Below are positions 32,343-44,365 of a DNA stretch of 64,000 nt, in pieces. The stretch spans positions 1-64,000 of the forward strand of contig WPIO01000316.1 in the NCBI GenBank assembly GCA_009760855.2. Direction: 5' to 3'. Each line of letters begins with the position of its first letter. Position 1 is the first letter of the stretch. This DNA is from Cristatella mucedo. Its lineage: Eukaryota > Bryozoa > Phylactolaemata > Cristatellidae. The notes under the pieces were generated by a model. That model made no database searches. It was not told the DNA's origin and worked only from the letters and a program-made list of their open reading frames with translations. The position numbers and the translations under genes were made by a program.

Positions 32343-34590
32343 TAATACTAGCAATAGTATTACGTTTAATATAGCACATTCAGAGAACTCTTTCTATGCA
32401 CTTTACGTTTGCCACAAAGAAAGCTTTATGGAACAGTTGGTGGTAGCATTCTCAATTAAGAACGAAAATAACATGATTAAAGGTGACATGCACAGAGTCA
32501 GCATGCAAATATGGTTAGTGGTAGCATGCACAGCATCAGCACAGAAATTCGCATAAACGATGAATCAGAGGCTAAGCGAAATGCTGTGACAGCTAGATAA
32601 GTTTTTAGTTTCTTTTTAAATGTGGAAAAGTCAGCAGATGTGACAAAAGTCGGGAGTGATTTCCACGCTTCGGAAGAATGTAAACTAAAGGTATGGTTTC
32701 CAAAGGATTTCAGGTTTCCATGATATCCAGGTAAACGGATTCCGAAAAGCACGAGGCACGAAGCTTGGCCTGGTGGGGCAGTATATCTGATAGGTAGGGT
32801 GGAGCCAAAGGATAAAGCGACCTACAAGTGAGCAGCTGAACCTCGAAGTCGATGCGTTGCTTGGCAGGGAGCCAGTGTAGGTCGGAAAGAAGTGGTGTGA
32901 TTTGGCAACTGCCAAGCTCACGACAGACATGCCTAGCTGCAGAGTTTGGCAGCAGCTGTAAGTTCCTAGTTGTACATGCCGGTTGACCAGCAAGCGATGA
33001 GTTACAGGAGTCAAGACAGGATGTCGCAAATGCATGGACCTACTTAGATGTGGTAGCTCCGCTTAAGAAGACCGAATTTTAGCAATGTTAAGTAGCTGTA
33101 AGTAGGCTGAATTGGCTTTGAAGCTGAAGTGGTCGTGTAAGGAAAGGTCACTTTGGAGCACGCCACCTAGATATCGAGCAGACTCAACAGGAGATATATG
33201 CTGGCAGAGCCGATTGCGAGCGTTAACCTTTCCAATTTCCGAATCACATTTGGTTTGCCCCTAACTAGTAAGTTGGAATTTATTTATTCTATTTTATGTA
33301 TTCAATTTAAGAAAGTTTGCTGCCATCCATATGTGGATGCCATCAATACATGCAGCCAGGGTATTGAGAGAATTCGACATGCTAGAGGGGTGAGAAGGAT
33401 CAAAGCACAAATACAACTGAGTGTCATCTGCATAGAAGTGAAAGCCTACATCGTGCCTGGCAATTACCACGGCAAGAGGGAGAGTGTAAACCGTGAAAAG
33501 AACGGGTAAGCACTGACCCAGAGGTACCCAATACTTTAGATGCTCCTCGCATTATTTTTGTCCATTTAAATCGATACTCTGGAGTCTCTCACTGAGATAG
33601 GAACTATTTGAATGCAGTGCCAGTGATACCCAGGCAAGATGAGAGGCGCTGAAGAAGACTTGATGATCGATATTATCAAAAGCATCACGATCGCGAGACG
33701 ATATCACGGCGCTTTAGAAAGATTAAGCAAAGTGAGCAGGTAGACTCTATCTAAGCCTGCATTCTTAATTTGGTTGGTATACACCCGAAGCAATGCTAAC
33801 ACTGTGGAGTGATTAGCTCTAAAGCCTGACCAGAAAGTATTAGGTTGGTTAGTTTCAATATATGAGTTCAGCTGATCTGCCACGACTCGTTACAGTATCT
33901 TTATTAGGAACAGTGGAAGGGATACTGGGCGGAAGTTGCTCAAGTTCTCTTGGTCTAGTGTCGCTTTCTTGAGTGGTGGCCCGACTACAGCCTTTTTGAA
34001 AGGTGCTGGGACATGACCGGAGGCAAATGAGATGTTTATGATGTTAGCTATGCATGGTAGCAGCAGATCAATGCGCCGTAGAAGCTGGACAGTAGGAATA
34101 GGGTCCAGAAGACTAATCTTTTATTGGATTACGATCTTCAGGATGATCTACAGCAGTCATCGTATGCCTGTCGATGGATAGTAAGGCCTGATCTTTATTA
34201 ATGCTTTTTAAACTTGAGCTTAGTAGACCTAACTAGTTTAACCTCTGTGGTAAACCATAAGCCGTCTGGGCGAGGGTGCACTCTGTGCTTAGTCAGGTGT
34301 TCAAACTCGTCGAGCATGTCAGCTAGTGTGGTGTTGTCACACTCTACCTATGATGACAAGTCGGAAGGATTGAGCAGCAGAGGCGAAGCTGATGGTCATG
34401 TACGGAATGCATCGAAGTCAATGGTCTTGAGGTTTTGCAATTCGCAAGTAATTTTAGATGATGAGGAGGAGGGCACATGCTGTAGGCTGAATGAAATCTG
34501 CATGTGGTCAGATAAGCAGGATTTGGTTATTATTGATGGAGACAAAGGGCAGTTGTATGAGAAAATTGGTCGAGTGTGTGAACCTTGATG
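32343..34590 (-). mobile_element. LINE-A copy 14, longest copy, old, includes endonuclease C-terminus
   Basis: From the tail at 32343 the element extends on the minus strand through the 3' UTR, C-terminus and RT region into the end of an APE-type endonuclease. That last part is encoded near 34590-34400 (SPSIITKSCLSDHMQISFSL, containing the SDH catalytic motif, then KITCELQNLKTIDFDAF). Many frameshifts and substitutions show it is old. Together with 56493-57647 it shows that LINE-A has the usual endonuclease, linker, RT order. Confidence 0.85.
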
Positions 34591-34644
34591 TGACTGCACA
34601 TACACATACAATGCACATGCACATACATGCACATATATAGATAA

Positions 34645-34816
34645 AATACTAGCGGATTTCAAAGTCTCTCTTGTGTAGCGACAGAAGAGCCCTTAAGGCT
34701 ATCACAGCTTGAAGCTGTGAAGCTGTGATAAAGAATCACTCAGCACAGGATTTGAACCCACGACCTCAGGACCAAGGTCTTAATAAGCAACCACCTTACC
34801 GCCATCATGGCTCACC
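34645..34816 (-). mobile_element. SINE-2 copy 3
   Basis: Antisense SINE-2 with B box in GATTTGAACCCACGACCTC and end in CCATCATGGCTCACC. The hairpin-like GCTTGAAGCTGTGAAGCTGT is a small internal duplication. Confidence 0.85.
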
Positions 34817-35201
34817 AAATGAGTCACAAAAGACAGCGAGTAAGTCAATGCACACAATTAAGTGCTGTAGGCGTCAGATAAGTTATCAAAATGAATGCTG
34901 AATTCCCAATAATGAACAAAGATCGATTTCTTGACATAGAATCAAAATGAGATCAGAGAAATCTGAGATAAAGGACAACTTGGTACCTGATGAGTGAGAG
35001 GCTATAGCCACCAGCATTAGCTTGTTTTCAGGTGAAATTAAGACAATATATTGAAAGAATGCTTCGAGGGTAATGCAAGAGTACTGAGTTGAGAGAATTC
35101 GTTGAACCCGGCAGAGCCTAGGCTGCACATCTGCCTGGCCCAGGCTCAGGGTCGAGGCCCTTCAATTTTCCTCTGCAAAGGCCGGTAGGCTTAGGTACTG
35201 A

Positions 35202-35213
35202 GCCCCCCCCCCC
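35202..35213 (+). repeat. Poly-C tract
   Basis: A homopolymer run of about 12 C; such runs are prone to sequencing error. Confidence 0.8.
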
Positions 35214-35397
35214 ATAGGCAGGTGCATGGGGTCTGGGCTCGTCCCTATAAGTCTTGAGTGAAGCTTAACGCCTGGCTGGGGAGAGACGCAACGTACTGCG
35301 CAAGCAGCGAGCCGAGCCGCAACGACACGCGCACGGGAGAGGCAGGCATTCGTCCTTGGTGGAAGGCCGCTTAGGCGCGTGTACTCTAAGCCAGACG

Positions 35398-35590
35398 GGA
35401 GAGCCGTGGTGGCACACTAGGTAAGGCGGTTGCTTTCACGACCTCGGTCCCGAGATCGTGGGTTCGAATACTGCAGTAGGCGATTCTTTATCGCCACTGC
35501 AAGCGGTGGTGATAGCCGTAAAGGCTCTTCTGTCGCTATACAAAAAGAGGCTGTTTAATCAGCTAGGATTTATTTTATTTATTTATAAGC
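35398..35590 (+). mobile_element. SINE-2 copy 4, best preserved
   Basis: GAGCCGTGGTGGCACACTAG opens the element, followed by GGTAAGGCGG (A-box region), GTGGGTTCGAATAC (B box), GCAAGCGGTGGTGATAGCCG, CTTCTGTCGCTATACAAAAA and an AT-rich end with TTTATTTTATTTATTTAT. Confidence 0.9.
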
Positions 35591-35867
35591 AGATTGGTGG
35601 TCAGCTGTAGAGTTCTTGCCGTCAGCTCTACTGCCTGCCCGGCCGTCTGCCTCATCGTTACAGACAAATCCTGCGGTAGGCGATGCTGTCAGCAGTGCCG
35701 ATCGCAAAGTGTGAATCCTGCAGCTGGGACGCTCTGTTCGACTTGGCCAGTTTAAGCTTCAGCTTACCTATGGTTGACAGAAAGCTACTACAGTCCTGCA
35801 GCCATGTCTACTTTCAGACGCATGGCTGGTCGAGTACTCAGAGAGCAAAGGAGTACTCGGAAAAAAG

Positions 35868-36042
35868 TACTTGCCGATTTTACTCCCTCCTTTTGTATAG
35901 CGATAGAATAGCCTCGACGGTTATCACCCTGCTTGCAGTGACGGAAAAAGATTGCCCACGGCAGGAATCGAACTCATGACCTCGGTCCAGAGGTCGTGAT
36001 AAGCAGAAGCCTTACCTAGTGTGCCATGACTTCTCACCCATC
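35868..36042 (-). mobile_element. SINE-2 copy 5
   Basis: Antisense copy 280 bp from copy 4 in the opposite orientation; B box in GGAATCGAACTCATGACC. Confidence 0.85.
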
Positions 36043-36890
36043 GATATCCGCTTCGCCGGCCGGCATTCGGAGTTGGTCAGCAGTTGCGTTCGAGGCGACC
36101 GAAAGAGCTTTGCAGGAAAGATCCAAGGCCGTCTTGCCTCAACTGCCCACAATCGCAGCCACCCTGGTTGGTTGTTAGATTCTACCAGCGGCAGACGCAG
36201 CCAGTAAAGGCGATCAATGGGGTCCTGGCTGAGATCGGCTGGGAGGAGAAGGGGAAACTGGAGCTGCTGTGTCAACTGCATCGGAAAGAAGACAGGTGTT
36301 GATCTTCTCTGCTGCTGCTCGTTGGCTTGCTCGACGAGGCTCGCCTCTTCACGGTCATTGCGAGCTCGAGCCGTCTGCCGGCTACAACCGCAGGAATTTC
36401 CATAAACTGCACGTCCTCAAACTCAGTGACTAGACAGAGTGCACATGATTGTGGGTCAGCTTCTGGGACACGGACCGAGATACTTTGGCACAGACTAAAG
36501 GGTAAATCCTCAGTATCATCGCTGACCAGACTCAAGCGGATATGCTCCAATAGTTGAATGATGATGAACTATCTGGTTGCATTGCGATTCCACCGATGAG
36601 TCGTCGCCCGACGCAGCCAAACGAGAGCATTCGCTTCCTTCCTCTGCATTCACTTCCTGAAAAGACCTGAGATGCAGCCGTCGAGCGATCTCTTGCCCTT
36701 GTAGAAATGTCATCGATCACGACTCTAGATTTGCTCTCATCGATGCACGAGGCCTTGGCAGCAAAAAACCTGCATCCCAGACGAATCGTAGCACATGCTA
36801 TGATGGCACGTCCAACCGGTCCGGCCCATTCCATTGCCTGCAGGAAATAGTTCGCTGCCTAGCTTGGGCCGCTTGACGACGGCTCCTTTG
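36043..36890. other. Interval without a supported gene
   Basis: Short open frames on both strands; a minus frame at 36272-36550 has ordinary-looking composition but no domain I recognise. Confidence 0.3.
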
Positions 36891-36892
36891 TA

Positions 36893-37072
36893 CCTCCATC
36901 TGCAACTCCACAAAGCCATAAAGACTATGTGGGTGTTATGTAGCAGTGTTTTCTATATCTCACTCACACCCAATAGATATCATCTCACAAAGCTAAGAGA
37001 AAGTGAAAAACAAGGCTGAGTCAGGAGAGCAGTTGAGGTGGTGAGTAACATGGGATGTAGCAGCTCAGGACG
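36893..37072 (-). mobile_element. LINE-B copy, 3' end
   Basis: Antisense LINE-B end: CTCCACAAAGCCATAAAGAC, TATGTGGGTGTTATG, then the region upstream to GCAGTTGAGGTGGTGAGTAA. Confidence 0.85.
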
Positions 37073-37089
37073 CCCGGAAGGGATGTACG

Positions 37090-37290
37090 ATACATACTAG
37101 CTGATTTAACAGCCTATTTTGTATAGCCACAGAAGGGCCTTTACGGCAATCACCATCGCTTGCATCTTCGATAAAAAAACACCGACCGCGGGATTCGAAC
37201 CTAAGACCTCGGGCCCGAGGTCGGGAAAACCAGCCGCCTTACCTAGTGTGTTCACCCTAGCCGCCCTACCTAGTGCGCCTTACCTAGTGG
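37090..37290 (-). mobile_element. SINE-2 copy 6
   Basis: Antisense SINE-2 with B box in GATTCGAACCTAAGACCTCG. Its head end has a small local amplification: CCTAGTG-containing units repeat three or four times at 37238-37288. Confidence 0.85.
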
Positions 37291-37339
37291 CTCACCATAC
37301 TAGATTTCAGGAGATTAGTTGTCCCTCCACAATAATCTT

Positions 37340-37985
37340 GGCGAGGAGATAGCAGTAATTGGCATTGCGATGGTAGCCTGCAGTGTGCCACTACAGTGGA
37401 CTATGAATATGGCTGCAAGGCTGGTCTTCAAGTCCCAGCGGTTTGAGCACGTGTCACCTTTGCTGAAAGATCTAGGATGGTTGCCGGTTGAGCAGAGGAT
37501 ACAGAGCAAAGTTCTTATGCTGACCCACAAGGCCCGCCACGGCTTGGCTCCTTCGTACCTAGCTGAACTGCTGCACCAGTTTCAGCCTGTCCATGCCCTG
37601 AGGTCCTATGTGGACAATAAATTAGCTGTCCCATTCCTCCGCTTAAAGACCGTTGGCGGCAGGAGCTTTAGCTCTGCAGGTCCTAGACTGTGGAACTCGC
37701 TTCCACAATTCTTACACAACGACAACTACTCTCCAACTGCCGACTATGGCACCTCTTTTTCAGTGGTCCTGAGCTGCTACTTCTATGCTACTCACTACCT
37801 CAACTGTTCTCCTGACTCTGCTATGCTTCCCACTTTCTCTTGGTTGCATGAGACGAAGTCTGTTGACTACCGAATGCGTACCGAAAGCCGTCTAGGCTGG
37901 GAGTGCGCTATACAAAACTCTCCTGCATAACACCCACGTGGTCTTTATGAATTTGATGAGTTGCAGACGGAGATACATTACATTT
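37340..37985 (+). mobile_element. LINE-B copy with the longest C-terminal frame
   Basis: The frame 37319-37930 encodes AARLVFKSQRFEHVSPLLKD through HGLAPSYLAELLHQFQPVHA and RSFSSAGPRLWNSLPQFLH to the LINE-B end, followed by the 3' end and a single CATT unit. The catalytic RT boxes are absent, so it is a 5'-truncated copy. Confidence 0.88.
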
Positions 37986-38550
37986 GCAGTGAGGCACAGG
38001 CAGCAGTTGAGACCGTGGCTTCGAAGAGGTGAGAAGCCGGTGAGAGAGCGACCTCTCGGCACCGAAGCAGTCCGAGAGAGCAGTCGTAGCTGTGGAAAGC
38101 ATCGCAGCGACAGCAGAGCGCAGCCGTGAGGGCCTCTCGGAGATGGAGAGCAAAAGCAGCAAAGGCGTCTCGGTGCAGAGCATAGAGGAGCACCGGGAGA
38201 GTCAGCATTCAGCAGCGAGGCGATACTACCCTTCGACGAAGCACAAGCACGCGACTTCGTGGTGGCGAATCGCAGCAGTGAGCTCGTCAGTGAGGCTGCC
38301 ATGTGCAGCAGCAGCCAGAGCGTCGTGGTGGGAACAACTGGGCCTTTGAGAGCGACGTCTCGGCGGCTACGCCGCCCAGCAGTGAGAACGTCTCGGCGGC
38401 AGAAAGCACCCGTACGAGTGTCGCAGTGCAGAGCACAGAGGAGCACAACCACGAGAACGACTCGGCTGAGCTCACCTCCGGGAACGCCGTGGCCTTATCA
38501 ATGTGCCAAAGTGGTCTTAGCAGGGCCGGATCAGCCGGCGACGAGCTCCT
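37986..38550. other. GC-rich interval, no gene supported
   Basis: Many overlapping open frames on both strands, rich in Ser/Ala/Arg; none recognised. Confidence 0.3.
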
Positions 38551-38553
38551 GAG

Positions 38554-38731
38554 ATAATAATAATATTAATAATAATAATTCACTTGATAAAGCGCCATCA
38601 GAGAGCTTAATCTCTCTCTAGGCGCTTTACATTTGCTGCAAAGTGAAATGCAATTGAATGGTAAGTAAAATCATGCTTGAAAAACAAACGAAATGAATAA
38701 TATGGTTAGGGCTGACATGCACAGGGTCAGC
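38554..38731 (-). mobile_element. LINE-A copy 15, 3' UTR only
   Basis: Antisense tail, hairpin and part of the 3' UTR, truncated at AGGGTCAGCGTGAGATCGG. Confidence 0.9.
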
Positions 38732-39140
38732 GTGAGATCGGCTACCGGGGCTCGAACGAAGGTGACTTCCGGGAACAGCATGACTGTGGGGAGCTGTGCT
38801 CCAGCTTAGCCTAAAAGTGGGCAGTCTCTACGACCGGCTCCTCGCGAGGGGCAGAGCTGACTTGCGCCTCCGGCGAGTGGCTGCCACATAGCCAAGTAAC
38901 AAGTTAAGCCTGTCGGAATCCTTCAATCTCGATACTGTGATATATATATATATTTTCTATAAAGGAAGGGACGTCGTCTTCGCCTGCTATTGTAATTAGA
39001 ACATTGTCCACGTCAGTCCGTCTCAGGAGTCCGACTTCCCCATGCTGCAGCATCTGGATGAAGCAATCCCGAGGGGATTGGTTCGACCGGAAACTGCAAG
39101 ACTGCAGGCTATCAGAGCCAAAGCAGTCAGGTCATTAGTC
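38732..39140. other. Interval without a recognised feature
   Basis: A short (TA)n run lies near 38941-38952; nothing else recognised. Confidence 0.3.
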
Positions 39141-39632
39141 CATGCAGCACCTCAATGTCAACATTCTCGGAGGCCACTAGTGATCTCATCCTGAAGTTCA
39201 CATCCTAATAATTAGGGATACCGAATCTAAACGGGTCCATGCATTCATGACACCCAGTCTTGCCTGCTGTACATCACTGCTTGCAGGTCTATCAGCCTGT
39301 GCAATCAGGCATTTACAGCTGATGCAAAACTCTGCTGCTCGGCTAGTCTGTAATGAGCACGGCAGTTGCCACATCACACCACTTCTTGCCGACCATCACT
39401 GGCTCCCAGTAAAGCATAGCATCGACTTCAAAACTATGTCATTTGCTTTTAGGTGGTTTGGTCCAGCGGTTAAGGTGCTCGCCCCGACCAAGGTCTGGCT
39501 GAGGTCGTGGGCTCGAGCCCCGAGGCATATGCGAAGCATCTGAATAGAGATTAAGTTCTCTTGGGGTGCAATATAAATGAATTATATTTTTTTTAGGTCC
39601 CTCCATTCTTTGGCTCCGGCTTACCTATCGAA
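39141..39632 (+). mobile_element. LINE-A copy 16, internally deleted, hosting a SINE-1
   Basis: Bases 39141-39208 match the linker before the RT domain; 39209 onward matches the C-terminal region (PSLACCTSLLAGLSACAIRH, then LMQNSAARLVCNE). About 1 kb of RT is therefore missing. A SINE-1 interrupts the segment encoding the FAFRW/SLHSLAPAYL region. Confidence 0.75.
39455..39590 (+). mobile_element. SINE-1 copy 5 with 8-bp target duplication
   Basis: GGTTTGGTCCAGCGGTTAAG opens it, GGGCTCGAGCCCC is the B box, and the tail hairpin region ends GAATTATATT. TTTTAGGT flanks it at 39447-39454 and 39591-39598; LINE-A consensus has one copy of that sequence. Confidence 0.92.
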
Positions 39633-39804
39633 TAGCTATGAATTATAACAACTTTAGAACTCCGGGAAAGGAGCTGAGAAATTGTAATAACGAGGGTTGG
39701 ATCTGCTCCACAGATTTTATCAGTGGGCTCTAACTTAAAGCCTCCAAGTGACCCCCTCCTTGCTAACACAAGTCCTTGTTTGACTTACTGACACTTTCTG
39801 AGCG

Positions 39805-39865
39805 TACGTAGAGTGCATAGAAAGATATTCAGTTCGCAGAGGGTGCAATGCAATCGCATGGTATT
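39805..39865 (+). mobile_element. LINE-A tail remnant
   Basis: GTGCATAGAAAGATATTCAG and a GAGGGTGCAATG block resemble a diverged LINE-A hairpin. Confidence 0.45.
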
Positions 39866-39866
39866 T

Positions 39867-39997
39867 ATTGGCGAGCTGGTTTGGTGCAGTGGTAAAGGTA
39901 CTTGCCCCGTCCAAGGTCTGGCTGAGGTCGTGGGCTCGAGCCCCGAGATTAAGTTCTCTTCTGGCGCTATACAAATAGATTATATTTGATTATATTT
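39867..39997 (+). mobile_element. SINE-1 copy 6, internal deletion
   Basis: A and B boxes are present, but the first arm of the tail hairpin (GAAGCGCCTGAATAG) is deleted; GAGATTAAGTTCTCTTC and GGCGCTATACAAATAG remain. Confidence 0.85.
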
Positions 39998-40776
39998 ATT
40001 TGTACAACGTCGAAGCATAGCTCCACTGCAAAAGTTGCAGCCACGTCAACGAGCCGGACGAGGGCGTGTCTCGCGCATGTCTGTGGCTCTTCCATCGTGC
40101 TGGGCTGAGTGGGGAGGGGGTGGATGTGGGACTGGCCGGCGCAACGCTGGCTAACTAGGCGCTGTGCCAAAAGATCCAGGCACGAGCGAGGGGAAGCGTG
40201 TGCCTTCCACTGCCAGTGGTCACGTGGGCAGCGGCTCCCTCTGGCCCGCCCCGGCGCTGCATCATATTGGTGAATTTCGACATTAGCAGGCAGCTTTCTG
40301 CTTCGGAGCCACTTAGTTCGTACACTGCTTGCAACGTAGAGAGGTAAGCGGCTGCGTCTCGACTGCCGGCTCCCACGATGCATGAGTCGGGTAGTCACAG
40401 CGCTCTTCGCCGGAAGTTAGCATGTGTGGAGCGATATGCTGGCGGCTTCTCGAACGATTATCAGCTCCCAAAGTGCAGTTGAGATTAAGCTACCACTTTA
40501 GTAGCCTTGTGTACTGCTAATGCTTTCGTAGCCTTGTGTACTGCTAATGATCTTTTGCATTGGTAATTGACAAGTGACAGGAGTCGACTTCTAGTGCAGT
40601 ATACTAGCATGTGATCAATCGCTTGAGTTCGCTTAGCAGCCGGCAAAAGAACTAAGGAAGAACTAAGCCGTGGCTAGCCTTGTGGGTCAATATAGGTATA
40701 TCAAGCAAAGTAGCACAGCGTAAGTTTAAGTATAAGTCAGCTTAAGGGAAACTTTCGTTATTGTCCAAGTATTTTC
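39998..40776. other. Interval without a supported gene
   Basis: GC-rich to 40400. A 29-bp tandem duplication (TAGCCTTGTGTACTGCTAAT) lies at 40498-40555. Bases 40655-40740 may be a diverged antisense LINE-B piece. Confidence 0.35.
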
Positions 40777-40867
40777 TGTGTCCGGTCTCCCACAGGCATT
40801 CGATCCAACAGTTGGGACCTTGATGGTCAAGGCCTCACGTGACCGTGCTGCACCAGCTATTTTCAGA

Positions 40868-41389
<522 letters not shown>

Positions 41390-41456
41390 GTAGGCTGTAC
41401 TGCAGCTCCTGGTGGAGCACTGATTTCTTTGAGCCCTGCTACTGTAACAGCAATAA

Positions 41457-41560
41457 CGATAATAATAATAATAATAATAATGCATTTGATGTGATGTGAC
41501 CGTGGAGCTGCTGTGGTGATCTAATGAGGGTCGCTTGGAAACACGATACCTATGTAGCAT
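41457..41560 (-). mobile_element. LINE-A fragment with (ATT)n tail
   Basis: An (AAT)n run followed directly by antisense sequence from the DDHISST region (TGACCGTGGAGCTGCTGTGG). The 3' UTR between them is missing. Confidence 0.6.
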
Positions 41561-41658
41561 GACTTTAAATGCTTCTCACCATCTCTTCTTCCCCAGTGTC
41601 TGTCTCCTCATGTTCTCTCAGGTCCTGTACAGACACTATGATAGCTCGTTCTATTACA

Positions 41659-41987
41659 CTAATAATAATAATAATAATAATAATGTAATTGATAAAGCGC
41701 CCTCAGAGAACTCAATCTCTTTCTAGGCGCTTTACATTTGCTGCAAAGGGAAATGCAATTGAATAGTAAGTAAGATCATGCTTGAAAAACAAACAAAATG
41801 AATAACATGGTTAGGGGTGACATGCACAGGGTCAGCATGCAAATGTGGTTAGTGGCAGCATGCAGTGTCAGCACGCATAAGCACGTGAAGGACGAATCAC
41901 AGGGACCCACTAAATGCTGTCCTAAATAGGTGTTTTTAAGTTTCTTTTAAATGTGGTCTGGTCAGGGGATGTTCTGACGCAGGTCGG
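41659..41987 (-). mobile_element. LINE-A copy 19, 3' portion
   Basis: Antisense tail, complete 3' UTR and last ~30 codons, truncated within the Ser-Leu-Pro-Thr-Cys codons. Confidence 0.92.
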
Positions 41988-42127
41988 CAGGTGCTAGGGT
42001 TTCTAGCTCACTTCCACAATTATTATTTAAGACTTTCTCTACTACCTTTATCACCTTATCTACCACCTTCTCTCCCACCCCCCCAGTCGCCGACTTCGGC
42101 CGATCCTTTCCAGTCGCCCGAACTGAC

Positions 42128-42867
42128 TGAAATTGCATTACAATGCTACCGCTCCCACTCCAGTTTCTGCTGCAGCTGCTCCAGTTGCCACTGATTCTGC
42201 TGCTGCAGCTCCAGTCGCTGCCACTCCAGTTGCTGCTGCTTCTGCTGCTGCTCCAGTTGCTGCTGCTGCTGCTTCAGTTGCTGCCACTGCCACCCCAGTT
42301 TCTGCTGCTGCTGCTCCAGTTGCCACTGATTCTGGTGCTGCTGCTCCAGTCGCTGCTGCTCCAGTTGCTGCCGCTGCCACTCCAGTTGCTGCTGCTTCTG
42401 CTGCTGCTCTAGTTGCTGCTGCTGCTCCAGATGCTGCTGCTTCTGCTGCTGCTCCAGTTGCTGCTGCTGCTCCTGCTCTAGTTGCTTCTGATTCTCTAGT
42501 TGCTGCTGCTTCTGATGCTGCTCCAGTTGCTGCTGCTGCTCCAATTGATGCTGCTTGTGCTGCTGCTCCAATTGCTGCTGCTTGTGCTGCTGCTCCAGTT
42601 GCTGCTGCCACTCCTGCTCCAGTTGCTGCTGCTGCTGCTCCAGTTGCTGCCGCTGCTGCCCAGTTTCTGCTGCTGCTGCTCCAGTTGCAGCTAATTCTGC
42701 TGCTGCTCCTGCTCCAGTTGCTGCTGCTCCTGTTGCTGCTGCTCCTGTTGCTGCTGCTGCTCTAGTTGCTGCTGCTGCTCCAGTTGCTGCCGCTTCTGCT
42801 GCTGCTGCTCCAGTTGCTGCTGCTGCTCTAGTTGCTGCTGCTTCTGCTGCTGCTGCTCCAGTTGCTC
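42128..42867 (+). repeat. CTG-rich minisatellite, left part
   Basis: Irregular units of 12-33 bp built from CCAGTTGCTGCTGCT and TTCTGCTGCTGCT. Frames are open on both strands: Ala/Pro/Val-rich (plus), Ala/Thr-rich (minus) and a Gln-rich minus frame (42146-42571) with regularly spaced LEQQQ/LEQQQKQQQ motifs. No coding evidence distinguishes them. Confidence 0.92.
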
Positions 42868-43288
42868 GAATTCAACAGTCTAGAAATACCTCATACAAAC
42901 CTTAAATCCTTTGGAGACCGTGCATTTAGTTCATATGCTCCCAAAGCCTGGAACTCCCTCCCGACCTGCGTCAAAACATCCCCTGACCTGACCACATTTA
43001 AAAGGAACCTACAAACACACCTATTTAGGACAGCATTTAGTGGGTCCCTGTGATTCGTCTTTGATGTGCTTATGCGTGCTGACACTGTGCATGCTGCCAC
43101 TAACCACATTTGCACGCTGACCCTGTGCATGTCACCCCTAACCATATTATTCATCTCGTTTGTTTTTCAAGCATGATTTTACTTACCATTCAATTGCATT
43201 TCACTTTACAGCAAATGTAAAGCGCCTAGAGAGAGATTGAGTTCTCTGAGGGCGCTTTATCAAGTGAATTATTATTATTATTATTATT
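42868..43288 (+). mobile_element. LINE-A copy 20, inserted in the CTG-rich minisatellite
   Basis: The last ~62 codons (NSLEIPHTNLKSFGDRAFSS to FSGSL, intact), 3' UTR, hairpin and (ATT)n. Minisatellite sequence resumes at its end. Confidence 0.93.
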
Positions 43289-43805
43289 GCTGCTGCTGCT
43301 CTAGTTGCTGCTGCTGCTCCAGTTGCTGCCGTTTCTGCTGCTGCTGCTGCTCCAGTTGCTGCTGCTCCTGCTGCTGCTCTAGTTGCTGCTGCTCCTGCTG
43401 CTGCCCCAGTTGCTGCTGCTCCTGCTGCTGCTCCAGTTGCTGCTGCTTCTGATGCTGCTCTAGTTGTTGCTGCTACTCCTGCTCCAGTTGCTGCTGCTGC
43501 TGCTCCAGTTGGTGCTCCCGCTCCAGTTTCTGCCGTGGCAGCTCCAGTTGCTGCTGCTTCGAGTGGTGCTCCTGCTCTAGTCGCTGCTGATTCTTTAGTT
43601 GCTGCCGCTGCCGCTCCAGTTGCTGCTGCTTCTGCTGCTGCTCCAGTTGCTGCTGCTACTCCAGTTGCTGCTGCTGCTGCTCCAGTTGCTGCTGCTTCTG
43701 ATGCTGCTCCAGTTGTTGCTGGTGCTCGTGCTCTAGTTGCTGCCGATTCTTTAGTTGCTGCTGCTTCTGCTGCTGCTCCCGTTTCTGCTGCTGCTGCAGT
43801 ATCTA
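43289..43805 (+). repeat. CTG-rich minisatellite, right part
   Basis: The same units as 42128-42867 continue after the LINE-A insertion, giving about 1.25 kb in total before the insertion. Confidence 0.92.
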
Positions 43806-44124
43806 TCAATGCTGCTATTTTGCCACTATCATCACTTCTTCTGCTCCTGCTTGTCTCTCTTTCTCTCTGCTGCTCCTACTGTCCCTCAGCTGCTTGCCCC
43901 CCCCCAGTACGGGCCTTCCCACAGAGGTGCTTTCCATCCCCAGAGGTACCTAATTACCCCTTGCCCCCCCCCCCCCGTGCTTGCCTGATTCTCTCTTTTG
44001 CTCGCACTTGTGTACCTACGCATAATACCGCTGCCTGCTGCGTCTTACAGAGCTGCCAGAGGTTTGAGCGCCCACTGCGCGCTTTCATTGTAACAAGCCC
44101 CTTCACAAGTTTCTTTGCTGGCAT
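43806..44124. other. C-rich interval
   Basis: Two poly-C runs (near 43906 and 43966) and CT-rich sequence; no gene recognised. Confidence 0.4.
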
Positions 44125-44365
44125 AGTAATAATAATAACACGCTTGATGAAGCGCCCTCAGAGAACTCAATCTCTTTCTATGTGCTTTACATTGTTGCAA
44201 ATGAAACAATCGAATGCTTAGTGGTAGCATGTTCAATAAAAAAAAAACACCAATCAATCAACAAATCAATAAATAAACAATAAATGAAGAATCACGGGGA
44301 TCCGCTAAATGTTGTGATGAATAGGTGTGTTCTAGTTTCTTTTTAAATGTGCTAAAGTCGTGAAT
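44125..44365 (-). mobile_element. LINE-A copy 21, diverged 3' portion
   Basis: Antisense tail and hairpin, a shortened 3' UTR with a poly-A run, then the stop-codon region and last ~25 codons. Confidence 0.8.

Noticed and set aside
35398-37290. True tRNA genes from GGTTCGAATCC-type B boxes
   Set aside because: The tRNA-like heads do not fold into full cloverleaves and are always followed by the same SINE body and tail.
42133-44221. Long Ala/Val/Pro, Leu and Cys-rich frames over the CTG minisatellite
   Set aside because: A repeat lacking stop codons opens several frames at once; no evidence for one of them.
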